From assembly GCF_036785885.1 (NCBI RefSeq), contig NC_092312.1:15828001-15892000 (forward strand): a stretch of 64,000 nt of DNA. Reading direction: 5' to 3'. Shown piece by piece: positions 1 through 9,794 of this stretch (position 1 is its first letter; each line of letters opens with the position of its first letter). Source of the DNA: Coffea arabica (Eukaryota; Streptophyta; Magnoliopsida; Gentianales; Rubiaceae). Position numbers and translations under genes: made by a program. The notes beneath the pieces were generated by a model. It was given only the letters and a program-made list of their open reading frames with translations, searched no databases and was not told the origin of the DNA.

Positions 1-1005
1 AAAACAAAGGATTCAGTGTGCTAAGAAAAAGAAATTAATGGGCAAATCAATGTGATCTTCTTATGATATGGTGTCCACTTAAAATGATGTTTATTAAACT
101 ATAAATATAACTTTTTATTTTCTATTTATGTTATTGTTTCGATATTACCATTAATTTTACCATATCTAACGATTAGTTGTATGTCTTATGAATCATGCAG
201 ACCCCTAGATCTAGCAAAAGTAGATGTGAAACTAGACAAAATGGCCCAAATTTTACATTTTTGATAGTTTAGTGAGTAAAAATATATTATTAATAATTGA
301 GTTGTCAAATTTTCGCTATTCAAAAATTTCAATAGCTACTTGGATAATTTACTCTATAGACATAATGCTATTTATTACATAAGATATTTATGGTGTCAAA
401 TCTAAAATTGAGAGTTACAAATTACCGTCATTATCTATTGGGATATTCAACATTTAAAACGTTGCCTTGTTTGAATTGTAATTTTTCACAGAAAGATTTT
501 TACATTTTACGTGAATACATTTCCTAATTACATTTTTATCTTCCATACCTCAAATCATTACAAGTATATTTTTCTATAAAAACTTCTAAAAGTAGAAATT
601 CAAATGGGCTCTAAATCTCTCACATGATTTTCTTTGACAATAACTTTACATTACAAAGAAATATTAGAGAAAATTTAAATAAAATGCAAACATTTGTAAG
701 TCATTTTTCTTTTCCAGTATTTTTTTGTGTACTCTGTGTATTTTAAAAAAGACATTTGAATGTAACTGGACACTAGTTTTGTGTCAAGTAAAATATTTTT
801 CAGACTCAACCTTAGTTGTTACATATATTGAAACTAAAATGAGAATTATGTTTATCACGTAACCAAAATTATGTTGACCTTTTTCTTCTTAGGTCTATGT
901 GTCCATTCTCTCAAATAGGTCATTCATGACTTTAATATACCGTATAACATCATTCCTTAAAGGCCCAAAAAAAAAAAAAGGGAAAAGCGTATATAACATT
1001 TTTTT
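1..1005. other. AT-rich intergenic DNA
   Basis: No coding, RNA or recognisable transposon signal was seen. The stretch is AT-rich with homopolymer A and T runs and many stops in all frames. Confidence 0.6.
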
Positions 1006-1974
1006 AGGGTTAATTACAATTTGCCCCCTTAAACTTAATCCTTTATATCACTTTGCCTCCTGAACTTTAAATATATGCACTTTGCCTCCTTGATTGACCG
1101 AGTCAAACGTTAATGATGTTATCTCCATCCAAAATTTTAAAAAATGATATTAATGCCCTTATATAATAGTTCTAGAATAATACTATACTTTTAATTGGAA
1201 TATGAAACATTTTATTGGAAAAAAAACAAAGTCATGTGATTTAAAAAATAAAAGATGGTATAATACCAAAGAATTGAAACTTTGTATTGTGGAGGAAAAA
1301 TAATTTAAAATTTCTAAAGCATTTGTACAAGTTTTTCATCGCTTATCTTTTTCATTTAAATTGTAAATGGACTAGTTTTGATAATTTTCATTTACTTTGC
1401 AGCTTTCACAAGATTTCCACGAGTCAATAAAATGTTATTTGGTAAATTTATACCTCATTCATACCTTACTTTTTTTAAATTCTACATTTTAAATAAACTA
1501 AAAAATCTCTAAATACAAATTTTAATATATTTTTTGTTTTAATCATTTTTTATCTCATAAAACACATTAAAAAAGTGCTACAATAAAAAATATAAGAAAA
1601 TAATTTTCATTCAAAACGCACTAATTAATTTTATTTTATTTTAAATAAGTATTGCTATCGACATTAAAATAACACATTGAGCTGTTTAGACTTTTTTTTG
1701 AATTATCTAATTCATTTTAGTGGTAAAAGATTAAATTCATAGTATAATTGTGTTTAAATGCATTTAGCAACTATTAATAAATAGATATTTATTATGCTAC
1801 AATTATTATGTGTGTTTAAGAATTAGTCAGAGATATTTTGGTCATAAAAAATATCCCTTCATCTTGACCCCATCATAAAGTTGACTGCAAGGGATAAAGT
1901 GTATATATTTGAAATTTAGGGGGACAAAGTGTTATAAGGGTCCAAGTTTAGGGGAGCAAAGTATAATTAACCCT
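1006..1974. mobile_element. Long-TIR non-autonomous DNA transposon (about 970 bp)
   Basis: The left end starts AGGGTTAATTACAATTTG and the right end is its inverted counterpart, ending ATAATTAACCCT. The inverted match runs about 65 bp inward with mismatches, through the repeated phrases for 'cactttgcctcctgaac' and 'ggacaaagtgttataag'. No ORF of transposase size lies between the arms, so the element is non-autonomous. Both sides are flanked by T runs, so a target duplication cannot be delimited. Long TIRs suggest a Mutator-like origin, but that is inference. Confidence 0.75.
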
Positions 1975-3312
1975 TTTTTCTTAATCTAAATTGTAATCCA
2001 AGTATGCATGCTAACTAGCTAATTTTGCGAGTCTCAAACTCAAACGAGTTTAGACATGGACCAAAGATGTGTTTCTTGTAGGTGTGGACGCCTGTCATAT
2101 CCAATCATCTAATCCGCTCTAAAAAAAGAAAGATAACCCAATTGGTATTATTTGACCAAGTAATAAGAGGATTGGGTATCCCCTTACGTATGGGGTAGAC
2201 GAAGATCAAACGATTAAGAATTCATGAATACCCGCCTCACCCTACATGTACATGTACGTATGTATGTGTGTGTATATATATATTTATTTGTTTTAGTTTT
2301 ATACGCATGTGCAAAATATTACTTGTAGAGCTAACGATTGAGCAAATTATACTCCAAATATGAAAGCCCGTAATTTGTTCACAATATTCATCTATAAGCA
2401 TCATGATCTTTGTTTTTTTTTAAGAAAATAGTTTAGTCGACGTAGAATATATATTTAGAAAATGGTAATGCTTATAACATTTTTCATTGATTTTGGATTC
2501 TTTTATTGTTTTCCATTTTCTTGTAATCTTTTTGTTTGTTTCTACACATGAGAATTCTTTTGGGTAAAATCTATGTTGAATCTTAGATGAATATATAAAA
2601 TATAAAATTAAAGTCTAAATTTTTTTTTATATGAAAGGACGGAGCGAGCACCCGCTAATTTGACCCTTTTTCTAGTGGATAATTGATCATTAGGTACCAT
2701 TGATATGCGGAATGAGTACAAATCAAAATATAATTGGCTCGCAAACTGTAGGGCAAATCAGTCAAATATCGCAAGGAGCCGTGCCTATCCCTAATTTCTC
2801 ATGAAAATAAATTTAACCATGTTTTTCAATTTACTTCGGTCGAATTTGTTGGCACCCTCTAAGCAATTATAACAACTTTGGCTAAACCCAAGGGATTGTC
2901 ATCTTATTTGAAACAATCCTCAGTAATGTAAAGTGTGAACTGAATCTATACTGACATCTCCAAATGTAATTACAATTCCGATGCTTACCAGGCCACTCGC
3001 AAATAGAGAGCCAAGTAAAATTGTTTTTGTTTTGAATGGCAAAAGTGGCTTTTACTATCTAAATTAACGCGAAGACTATATATCTATTATCTAGTTATAT
3101 ATAATATAATATAAAGCAGCATTATGTCGATTTGTCACTTTATGTTTTCTCAATATTAACTTGACATAATTAATCTTAATGAGAGGCTCTAGCGTCTGCA
3201 AAAGAGAAGAGGAGGACTTGAGAATTATGACACTCAAAAACCAAATAAATAAATAAATAATTGCTAAGTACCGTTGTTCACTTTCTGTGTGAGTAAATTG
3301 TCCATTACCAAA
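1975..3312. other. AT-rich intergenic DNA
   Basis: No gene was seen. It contains a short TGTATGTATGTGTGTGTATATATA simple-repeat patch near 2258-2282 and otherwise unassigned AT-rich sequence. Confidence 0.5.
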
Positions 3313-3394
3313 ACCCCCCAGCTTCAAATTCTCTATCCCCAAAGTAGTCTGTGTCCCCTCTGTTCCTTATTTGTATAGCTGCCACGTGTTTCTA
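3313..3394 (+). repeat. Inverted repeat arm carrying a G-box (left)
   Basis: This arm contains GCTTCAAATTCTCTAT, AAAGTAGTCTGTGTCCCCTC and GCTGCCACGTGT. The same string set occurs inverted at about 3794-3888. GCCACGTG is a G-box/ABRE-type core, but no gene sits next to it, so a promoter role is unproven. The interval 3395-3793 between the arms holds AT-rich DNA and no gene. Confidence 0.65.
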
Positions 3395-3793
3395 ATATTT
3401 TGTTAACCCAAACTCAAATAAATCGATAATAATCGATTTATAAATTTGGCTATTATTCCTTTGACTTTTATACCAGCTTCTTCGTGGTTGGCGGGATCTT
3501 TAACCATCTACTATATGCTATAGCATCATTTACACAAAATTGGAAAATATGTAACCGAGAGTGAGGCTACAGTTTTACAAGTGTATAAATTTGGAAAGGG
3601 AATATGCATGGAATTCAACAATATGCAATCCGCAATATTCATCATAAATACAACACTTGAAATGTTTCTCGTATTTCTGGGAAAACATTTACATAATGCA
3701 TTAATCTTCAGCTACGACAAAAGTTAGTGTATACTTTTTGAAAAGGAAAAAAAAAAAAAAAGAAGGGGCTATATTGTTCATTATTTCGTCCTC

Positions 3794-3888
3794 TAGAGAC
3801 ACGTGGCAGCGGTATAAATAATAGATAGAGGGGACAGAGACTACTTTAGAGATATAAGATTTGAAGCCCCCTCCTCCCCCCAAACCCC
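3794..3888 (-). repeat. Inverted repeat arm carrying a G-box (right)
   Basis: The reverse complement of this stretch reads GGCTTCAAATCTTATATC, then AAAGTAGTCTCTGTCCCCTC, then GCTGCCACGTGTCTCTA, matching the left arm at 3313-3394. The arms are about 400 bp apart. They may be the ends of a foldback element or an inverted duplication of a regulatory segment. Confidence 0.65.
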
Positions 3889-6363
3889 AATGCTGGGAAA
3901 AAAAAAAAGACGACATCTCGTTGGAATATCTGTCAGCTAGACATAAAATGGTGCGACTAGGGAGGAAAAAACATAGACTATTTGGCTAACGTGTTTTTGT
4001 TCTGAAAGCACCCTTTGTGAAAATTAAGCATCTCTTAACCACCATATCTATTGCTTCCTTTCAAATTCTTTCAAAATTCATATTCAAATAATAATTATGT
4101 TCTAAATTCATGTACACTAGTATTTTGTGGTATTTTAAATCAAAATAATATTATATATATTTACATGTTGTGATATAGAATAATATATAATATATAATAT
4201 ATAGACTAAAAATTTTAAAGAAGTGTATGCTTAATATTTTGAAAAAAAAAATCTATAATGATTTATATGATAAAAGAACTGATAATGCATTTAAGGAGGG
4301 GTTAGGTTGGACGGTAAGGTGAGAAGAGTTTTCTAAAAAAAAAGTCAATTTATCAATATCCGACAAAACATATTATGTTATACCCATATATCAAAACTTA
4401 TAATATAAAAAAATAAATTACAACCAATTTATTTTCTTTCATTTTTAGAAAAAAAAAAATTTCTCCTATCTTGTGCCCCTAAAATTATTGACTACGTTTA
4501 GATTAGCATTTTTCATAAACTTTAACGTATATTTAAAAAAAATCTCCATAATATGTGTTTTTAGAGTTCTCAAAATTAGTAAAAATTACCATCATTTCCC
4601 TCTTCTCTTATCCGCCAGTTAATCATCAGATGTATCCTACGACTTTCATATTTTCTATTATGGTATCACTTTTTTTGTTATTATTTTTTGTCATCTCTAT
4701 CATATACCTGCAAATCTTCTTTCTTTTTTTTCTCCCTTCTCCGCCTATCTTTGTAATTCATATTTATTTTTCAACCTTTTCTGCCACTCCTTAACTCCTT
4801 ATCATTTTCTTCCCTCCCTCCTCCCGTTATACCTAAAATCTAAATTTATATCCCTGTAACCTAATATATTTAACTTTACTTGTCATAATGAAAATATAAA
4901 ATAAAAAATTAATTACAATGGTTGCAATTATTAGTATCTAAAAATGGAAATGAAAAACTGATAATATATATAATTTCCTTAAGTGCTAAAATCAATATAT
5001 ATATATTTTAACATAGCACATACATATTTACATATGAAGACAACAATAAGAATACATAAAATAATTAATGATACCAAAAGTTATCCTCAGTTTTTGGGTT
5101 TTATACTCTTATTCAAATCTAATATCAAATTTGATCCAGATATATACATATTAAATAGTATTTTAGGGTTGAATGTTTTACATCTTTCTCTTAAACCATA
5201 ATGTTATTTTTTTAAAAAAATTTTTGGTAGAATTGGTGTTGTTATTATCATTATTTTTTTTATCAAAATGAATATTTAAAAAAAAATTTCACGTTAAAAG
5301 GCTAGTAGTACTTTGTTTTTTTATTTAGTGATTTCATAATTTGAATTTCATAAATGGTACCATTCTTGATTTTTTAAATCCAAGACATTATTTCCTTTTT
5401 GTTTTCTATTTAATTTTGCCATTTTACTTAGGATTACTATGTTAAAAGATAAGATATTATCATTTACTTTTTTACCTTTACTAAGTTTGGCAATATTTTT
5501 TTTTATTTACTTTCCCACTAATAAATTTCAAACCAAATTCCACTACTTAAGAAAATGTTATTTGCACTCCATTTTTTATTATTTGCAATTCAACCATTTA
5601 TTTTATCATATAGTTTAATTAATGAAAATTATATGATCAAAATGATTATTGAAGTGTGAATAACAAAAAATGGAATGTAAATCATCTTGCTTATTTAAAT
5701 TAATAAGAAATCATGAAAGAATGTTATACTTGTTATCTCTTCTTATGGTCTTATAGAAGTTTTAATTGTTGTAGAATCATAAACAATGCAAGACAATCGG
5801 AAACGTGTGGGTTGAAGTTCAAATAGAAAAACATGCACATTAGCCAATAATTTGAAATGAAATGATTTTAAAAAGTAACCAACAATTTCAAATGTGAAGA
5901 GTAGATGTAGAAGTTGAGAGAAATATATTTTATAAATTAAATAAAATGTGAAATGCTAGAAAAATATAATTGGTAGTGGGAAGATACGTGGAGATTTGTT
6001 GGTAAGAATCCCTTCTCAAATTTATATAGATATAGATTATAGTTTGTATAGATTAATTTGAGAGAAATGCTATAGTCCTTTTTGAATATGATACCCATGG
6101 TTTTAATCCATTTACATCTTGTCACATCATTTAATAATTTAAACTCTTAAAAGAATCAAATAGTTGATAAGTCTTATTCTATATTTAAAGGTGATTTTAA
6201 TATCATCGATTCAGTACCAAAAAAAAGAGAGTAAAATTCCCCTAATTTTAGTCTATTTTTATTCATGATTTTAATCTAAAAATGCATTAATATTAGTTTA
6301 AATAATAGACGTTCCCCTAATTCAGTACCCGACCAATCCAATTCGAGCTGATCCGAAAAATAG
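3889..6363. other. AT-rich intergenic DNA with a degenerate repeat edge
   Basis: No supported gene is present. Short ORFs here are low-complexity and lack splice or protein-family support. The last 40 bases or so (from about 6326) carry GTACCCGACC and GATCCGAAAAAT, phrases resembling the GGGTCGGGTACCC motifs at 14.0-15.3 kb. This suggests that the LTR element at 6369 landed inside an older repeat. Confidence 0.5.
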
Positions 6364-6368
6364 GATAT

Positions 6369-7951
6369 TGACAGGTGCCGAACCTGTGCAATAATAATTA
6401 CTAAAAAGTCCTAATTACCACATCAATTAAATAATTATAGAACAAATCCAAGTACTGGAGCAGGGACCCTAGGTGTGCAATGGGTTACTTGATTCACCCT
6501 GTTCCCGAAGAGTTTGCTTGATCCGATATACCGGATTTATCTATAAAAATACTAATTTTGCGTACAATGGCAAGTAGGGTCGATTCCACAGGGAGCAGGT
6601 AGGAAATTATTTCTTTTCAAATTAGTAGAACGAAATTGGGGGATTTTCAATAAGAGGCAAATAAAAATAAAATAAAATAAAACAAACAAAATTCAAAACT
6701 AACTCACAAAGCACAATTCACTAGAAATAGCAATTAATAAAAGTTCTACCCAAAGGATCAACTGCTCAGCCACGGTCCAAATAAATGTTCATCGATGCAA
6801 AGATATTTCACCCATTCATCACTAGGTTGGTTATAGTTATCAATAAGCTCTGACAACCAGTTCTTCCTTACCTTTTCGGCAGTCAAGGTACGACCATTGA
6901 CTGTTTCCCTAACCAGATAACAACCCTAGGTACGACCGTAGGAATTTAATTACCCAATTGCATTAAATCTAGAAGAACCCAACCCTAACCAATAAACACG
7001 CTAAGAGGGTTTATTTAAATTAGATCTTGCGTTTCCCCAACATAAAACCAATTATGGTGGTTGCCACGAGGTGTCAATTAAATGAACAATTACGGATTCT
7101 ATTTAATTGACATGGCAGTAGGCTATTAAATTAAATCCAATATCCGGCCGTTGATATTCAATTAATCAAATACCCATGACCAATTAATTCAGAAAATGCA
7201 CGAATAGCAATAAATTGGGGGAAATAATAAAGATTCGATTAGATCTCACAGATATTATGGACCGCGCCCTTGCGTCACCCTTTGGGTAGAGGAGAAAATT
7301 AGCCGCTCCTCATCGTGTCAATCCCGCGTAAATTAATTGAATACATTCAATTGATTGCCGAAGAATTGGAAAAGCGCAAGAGTAATCTCGCGGAATTTTG
7401 AAGAGTCAAAAGCAAAAAGTACAAAAAGGGTCTCCGTTCTACGGAGCCCAGATGCAATCCGCGAGAATCTCTAATGTCTCGCCGCTAGCCGCTAGCCGCA
7501 GGCGGAACAAAAGTCAGAGAAAGAAAACAGAGACAAAGCGGCTGACAAGGAGCCGAAAAGGAAAATTAAAGCTAAGCCTAAAAGTTGATGATGCATCTTG
7601 CTTTGTCCTTTTTCTCTTTATAGCCGCCGCAATTCCAAGGAGTCCAAAAGCCCAGAAACGTCTGGTGCAAATCAATCTGCAAAAGCCATTTCCCCCTTTG
7701 AGTTTTGATCCCATGTGCCTGGTCCACATGGACCACGGTCCGTCTTTCGGTTTCGTCCACCTTCCAAGGCGTGGCCACGCTCTGAAATGAAAAGTCTTCT
7801 GGAAATTTTTCCCCGCGATATCATTTTAATGCTAACCACCTACAATTCGCACAAATGTCAAATATGAGTGAAATCCCCTTTCTTAACACCATGAATGGCC
7901 AAAATTAGGACAAGATGACAATGCAAAACGTGCCAAATAACGGCTCTATCA
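6369..7951 (-). repeat. 3' LTR (left copy)
   Basis: It has TG...CA termini and 1,583 bp, nearly identical to the copy at 12422-14004. By eye the differences are single-base substitutions near 6457, 6502, 6583, 6594, 6770-6771 and 7295. The 130-codon open frame at 7398-7790 recurs unchanged in the other LTR and shows no protein-family features, so I treat it as non-coding LTR sequence. The LTR also carries one copy of the element's AAGGCGTGGCCACGC palindromic motif near 7766. Confidence 0.95.
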
Positions 7952-7965
7952 AATCCCCCCACACC
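7952..7965 (-). other. Polypurine tract of the LTR element
   Basis: On the minus strand this reads GGTGTGGGGGGATT directly before the TGATAG start of the 3' LTR. This is the expected position and composition for the plus-strand primer of reverse transcription. Confidence 0.75.
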
Positions 7966-8440
7966 TAGACAATGCTTGCCCTCAAGCATTTCGGAGCTCA
8001 GAAATACAATCAAGAGAGCAGAGGTTATGCAGTAGTCTATACTAACACAAGCATCTAGGGTCCCTGACAATATCACCAAAGGTAGAACACACCGGACATG
8101 TTGTAATTCGAAAAATATATATATGAATACTAGGAACGCTCAATTCAACATCACGGAATGCCATTACCATAGGCTTGCACATTTATCACATCTCCACCAC
8201 TTAAAAGTGAATCGAACACATAAATCAAAGGGACTTTAATAGGGTTGTAATGGGGCTCAGGTGAAAGGCGGGTTAAGAAAGTATAGATAGGGGGTAAAGT
8301 GTCAAGAGAATGTCCGAAACTCCCCAATAACCATAGTGATTTACCAGAGGGGTTTCACTAACAAGGCAGTTTCCATTTGCTGTACACCTTATACAAGTGC
8401 CCCAAAATTTTTTTTTTTTTTTTTTTGTTGAAACTGCTCA

Positions 8441-8484
8441 CAAGGCGTGGGCACGCCTTGTAGCCCATAGTCCTCTGGTCACGA
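8441..8484. repeat. Palindromic module, copy 1
   Basis: It starts with CAAGGCGTGGGCACGCCTTG, two perfect complementary 9-base arms around GG, followed by gtagcccatagtcctctgg. The same palindrome plus a similar tail recurs at 8543 and 9544. Related cores lie at 9621, inside gag at 11297, and in each LTR (7766, 13819). Confidence 0.8.
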
Positions 8485-8542
8485 GGTCTATTCAGTTTTG
8501 TTTTGTTTTTTTTTTTTTTTTTTTTACAAGGGAGAGTCCTGT

Positions 8543-8582
8543 AAGGCGTGGGCACGCCTTGTAAGCCAAAGTTCTCTGGTCA
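8543..8582. repeat. Palindromic module, copy 2
   Basis: AAGGCGTGGGCACGCCTT is followed by gtaagccaaagttctctgg, closely matching copy 1 including its tail. Confidence 0.8.
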
Positions 8583-9543
8583 ATGGCCTTTTTCCAATTT
8601 CCCCTCCTTTACACAAGGATAGCATCAAATAGCTCCTAATCTATCAGGACTCGCATTCCCAATTTTGGTTGCTTTGCACAAATGATGGAATTCAGGCATC
8701 CCTTGACAACACAGGGGTAAACAAGAAAGTTTAAAGAGGTCTTGGGTCAACAAACACGGATATCAACCAGAAACGAAGGACAAAAGCTCAAATTGGTTCA
8801 TTATTGGGAGATAAGATGAGGGCTTGATTTTTTTTTTTTTTTTAGATAGCTGAAGAGGGTTAAATCCTAAATGCCCTTATCATTTCAAATGCATCCAATT
8901 CAACAAAAATGTGGCCTTGACATGTATAAACTAGCAAGTTCTAGAATGCCAATACCATGTGTGATACCCACTCAATCAAACAAAATAGAGCAAATAAGAA
9001 TAATATGCTCAAGCAAGGCTCAAAAGCTCCCCAAAAGTTACAAGAATGGGTCAATTCCTGCATATTCAACATTCAACGACACTGCCAAGGGAAACAAAAT
9101 GCATAGCTGGCATACTTGACCACATAACCACTCACTTTGATTGTGTCATTCATCACAGCAACATGCCCCAACACTAACAAGCATAGAAATAACCAAAAAG
9201 CCAACTAACTACAATGTTTTTTATTTTTTTCATTTTTTTTTAATCATTCATCCCATGTGTGTTTTTTTTTTTTTAAAGTAACAAAGCAAAAGAACTAATG
9301 AAAAAGAAAGAACTAATGGAAGCCATTCCCCCCCACACCTAAAATCTACATTGTCCTCAATGTAGAAAAGACAAATGAAGTATTAGGGGAAAAGAAAAGA
9401 AACTTCCCTGACCACCGGAGAGAGAAAGTGAGACACTAAGGCGGAGGAGGTGAGACGGCTGCGTGCACAAGGTGGTGTGGTGGCGGCGGACGCAACACCA
9501 ACAGGAAGGAGAAGACTGAAGTTTCTTTTTTCGGAAGGGTTGG

Positions 9544-9582
9544 AAGGCGTGAGCACGCCTTAGAAGTTATAGTCGTCTGACC
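9544..9582. repeat. Palindromic module, copy 3
   Basis: AAGGCGTGAGCACGCCTT is followed by agaagttatagtcgtctga. One base of the loop differs from copies 1 and 2, and the tail remains recognisable. Confidence 0.75.
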
Positions 9583-9794
9583 GTCAATTCCAAAACTCCA
9601 TTCCTTAGGTGTGATGACCTAGGGTGGGCATGCCTAACTGCCAACTTCCTGTCACAAAATAACAACCCACTAAATGACACTAACACTTAACAAAAACTTA
9701 AAAAAATATAAGAAAACTAAAACAAAAGAAGCCTTGGGTTGCCTCCCAAGCAGCGCCTTTCTTTAATGTCTTTGGCTAGACATAGCACCACTCT

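Larger units (their letters stand above)
7952..9794 (-). other. Retrotransposon internal region lacking pol
   Basis: This 1.84 kb lies downstream of the gag-pro stop codon and upstream of the 3' LTR in the element's sense. No long frame and no RT or integrase motif was seen on either strand. It has long T runs on the plus strand (about 8406-8426, 8508-8525, 8829-8844, 9258-9274). It also holds three copies of a palindromic module (8441-8484, 8543-8582, 9544-9582). Confidence 0.75.

Noticed and set aside
3091-3916. Two short minus-strand frames
   Set aside because: They overlap the inverted G-box repeat; their partial similarity comes from poly-C/G tracts rather than coding homology.
7398-7790. 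130-codon open frame in the LTR, identical in both LTRs (also 13451-13843)
   Set aside because: The identity only reflects LTR duplication. It has no recognisable domain and lies antisense to the element, so it is not called as a gene.
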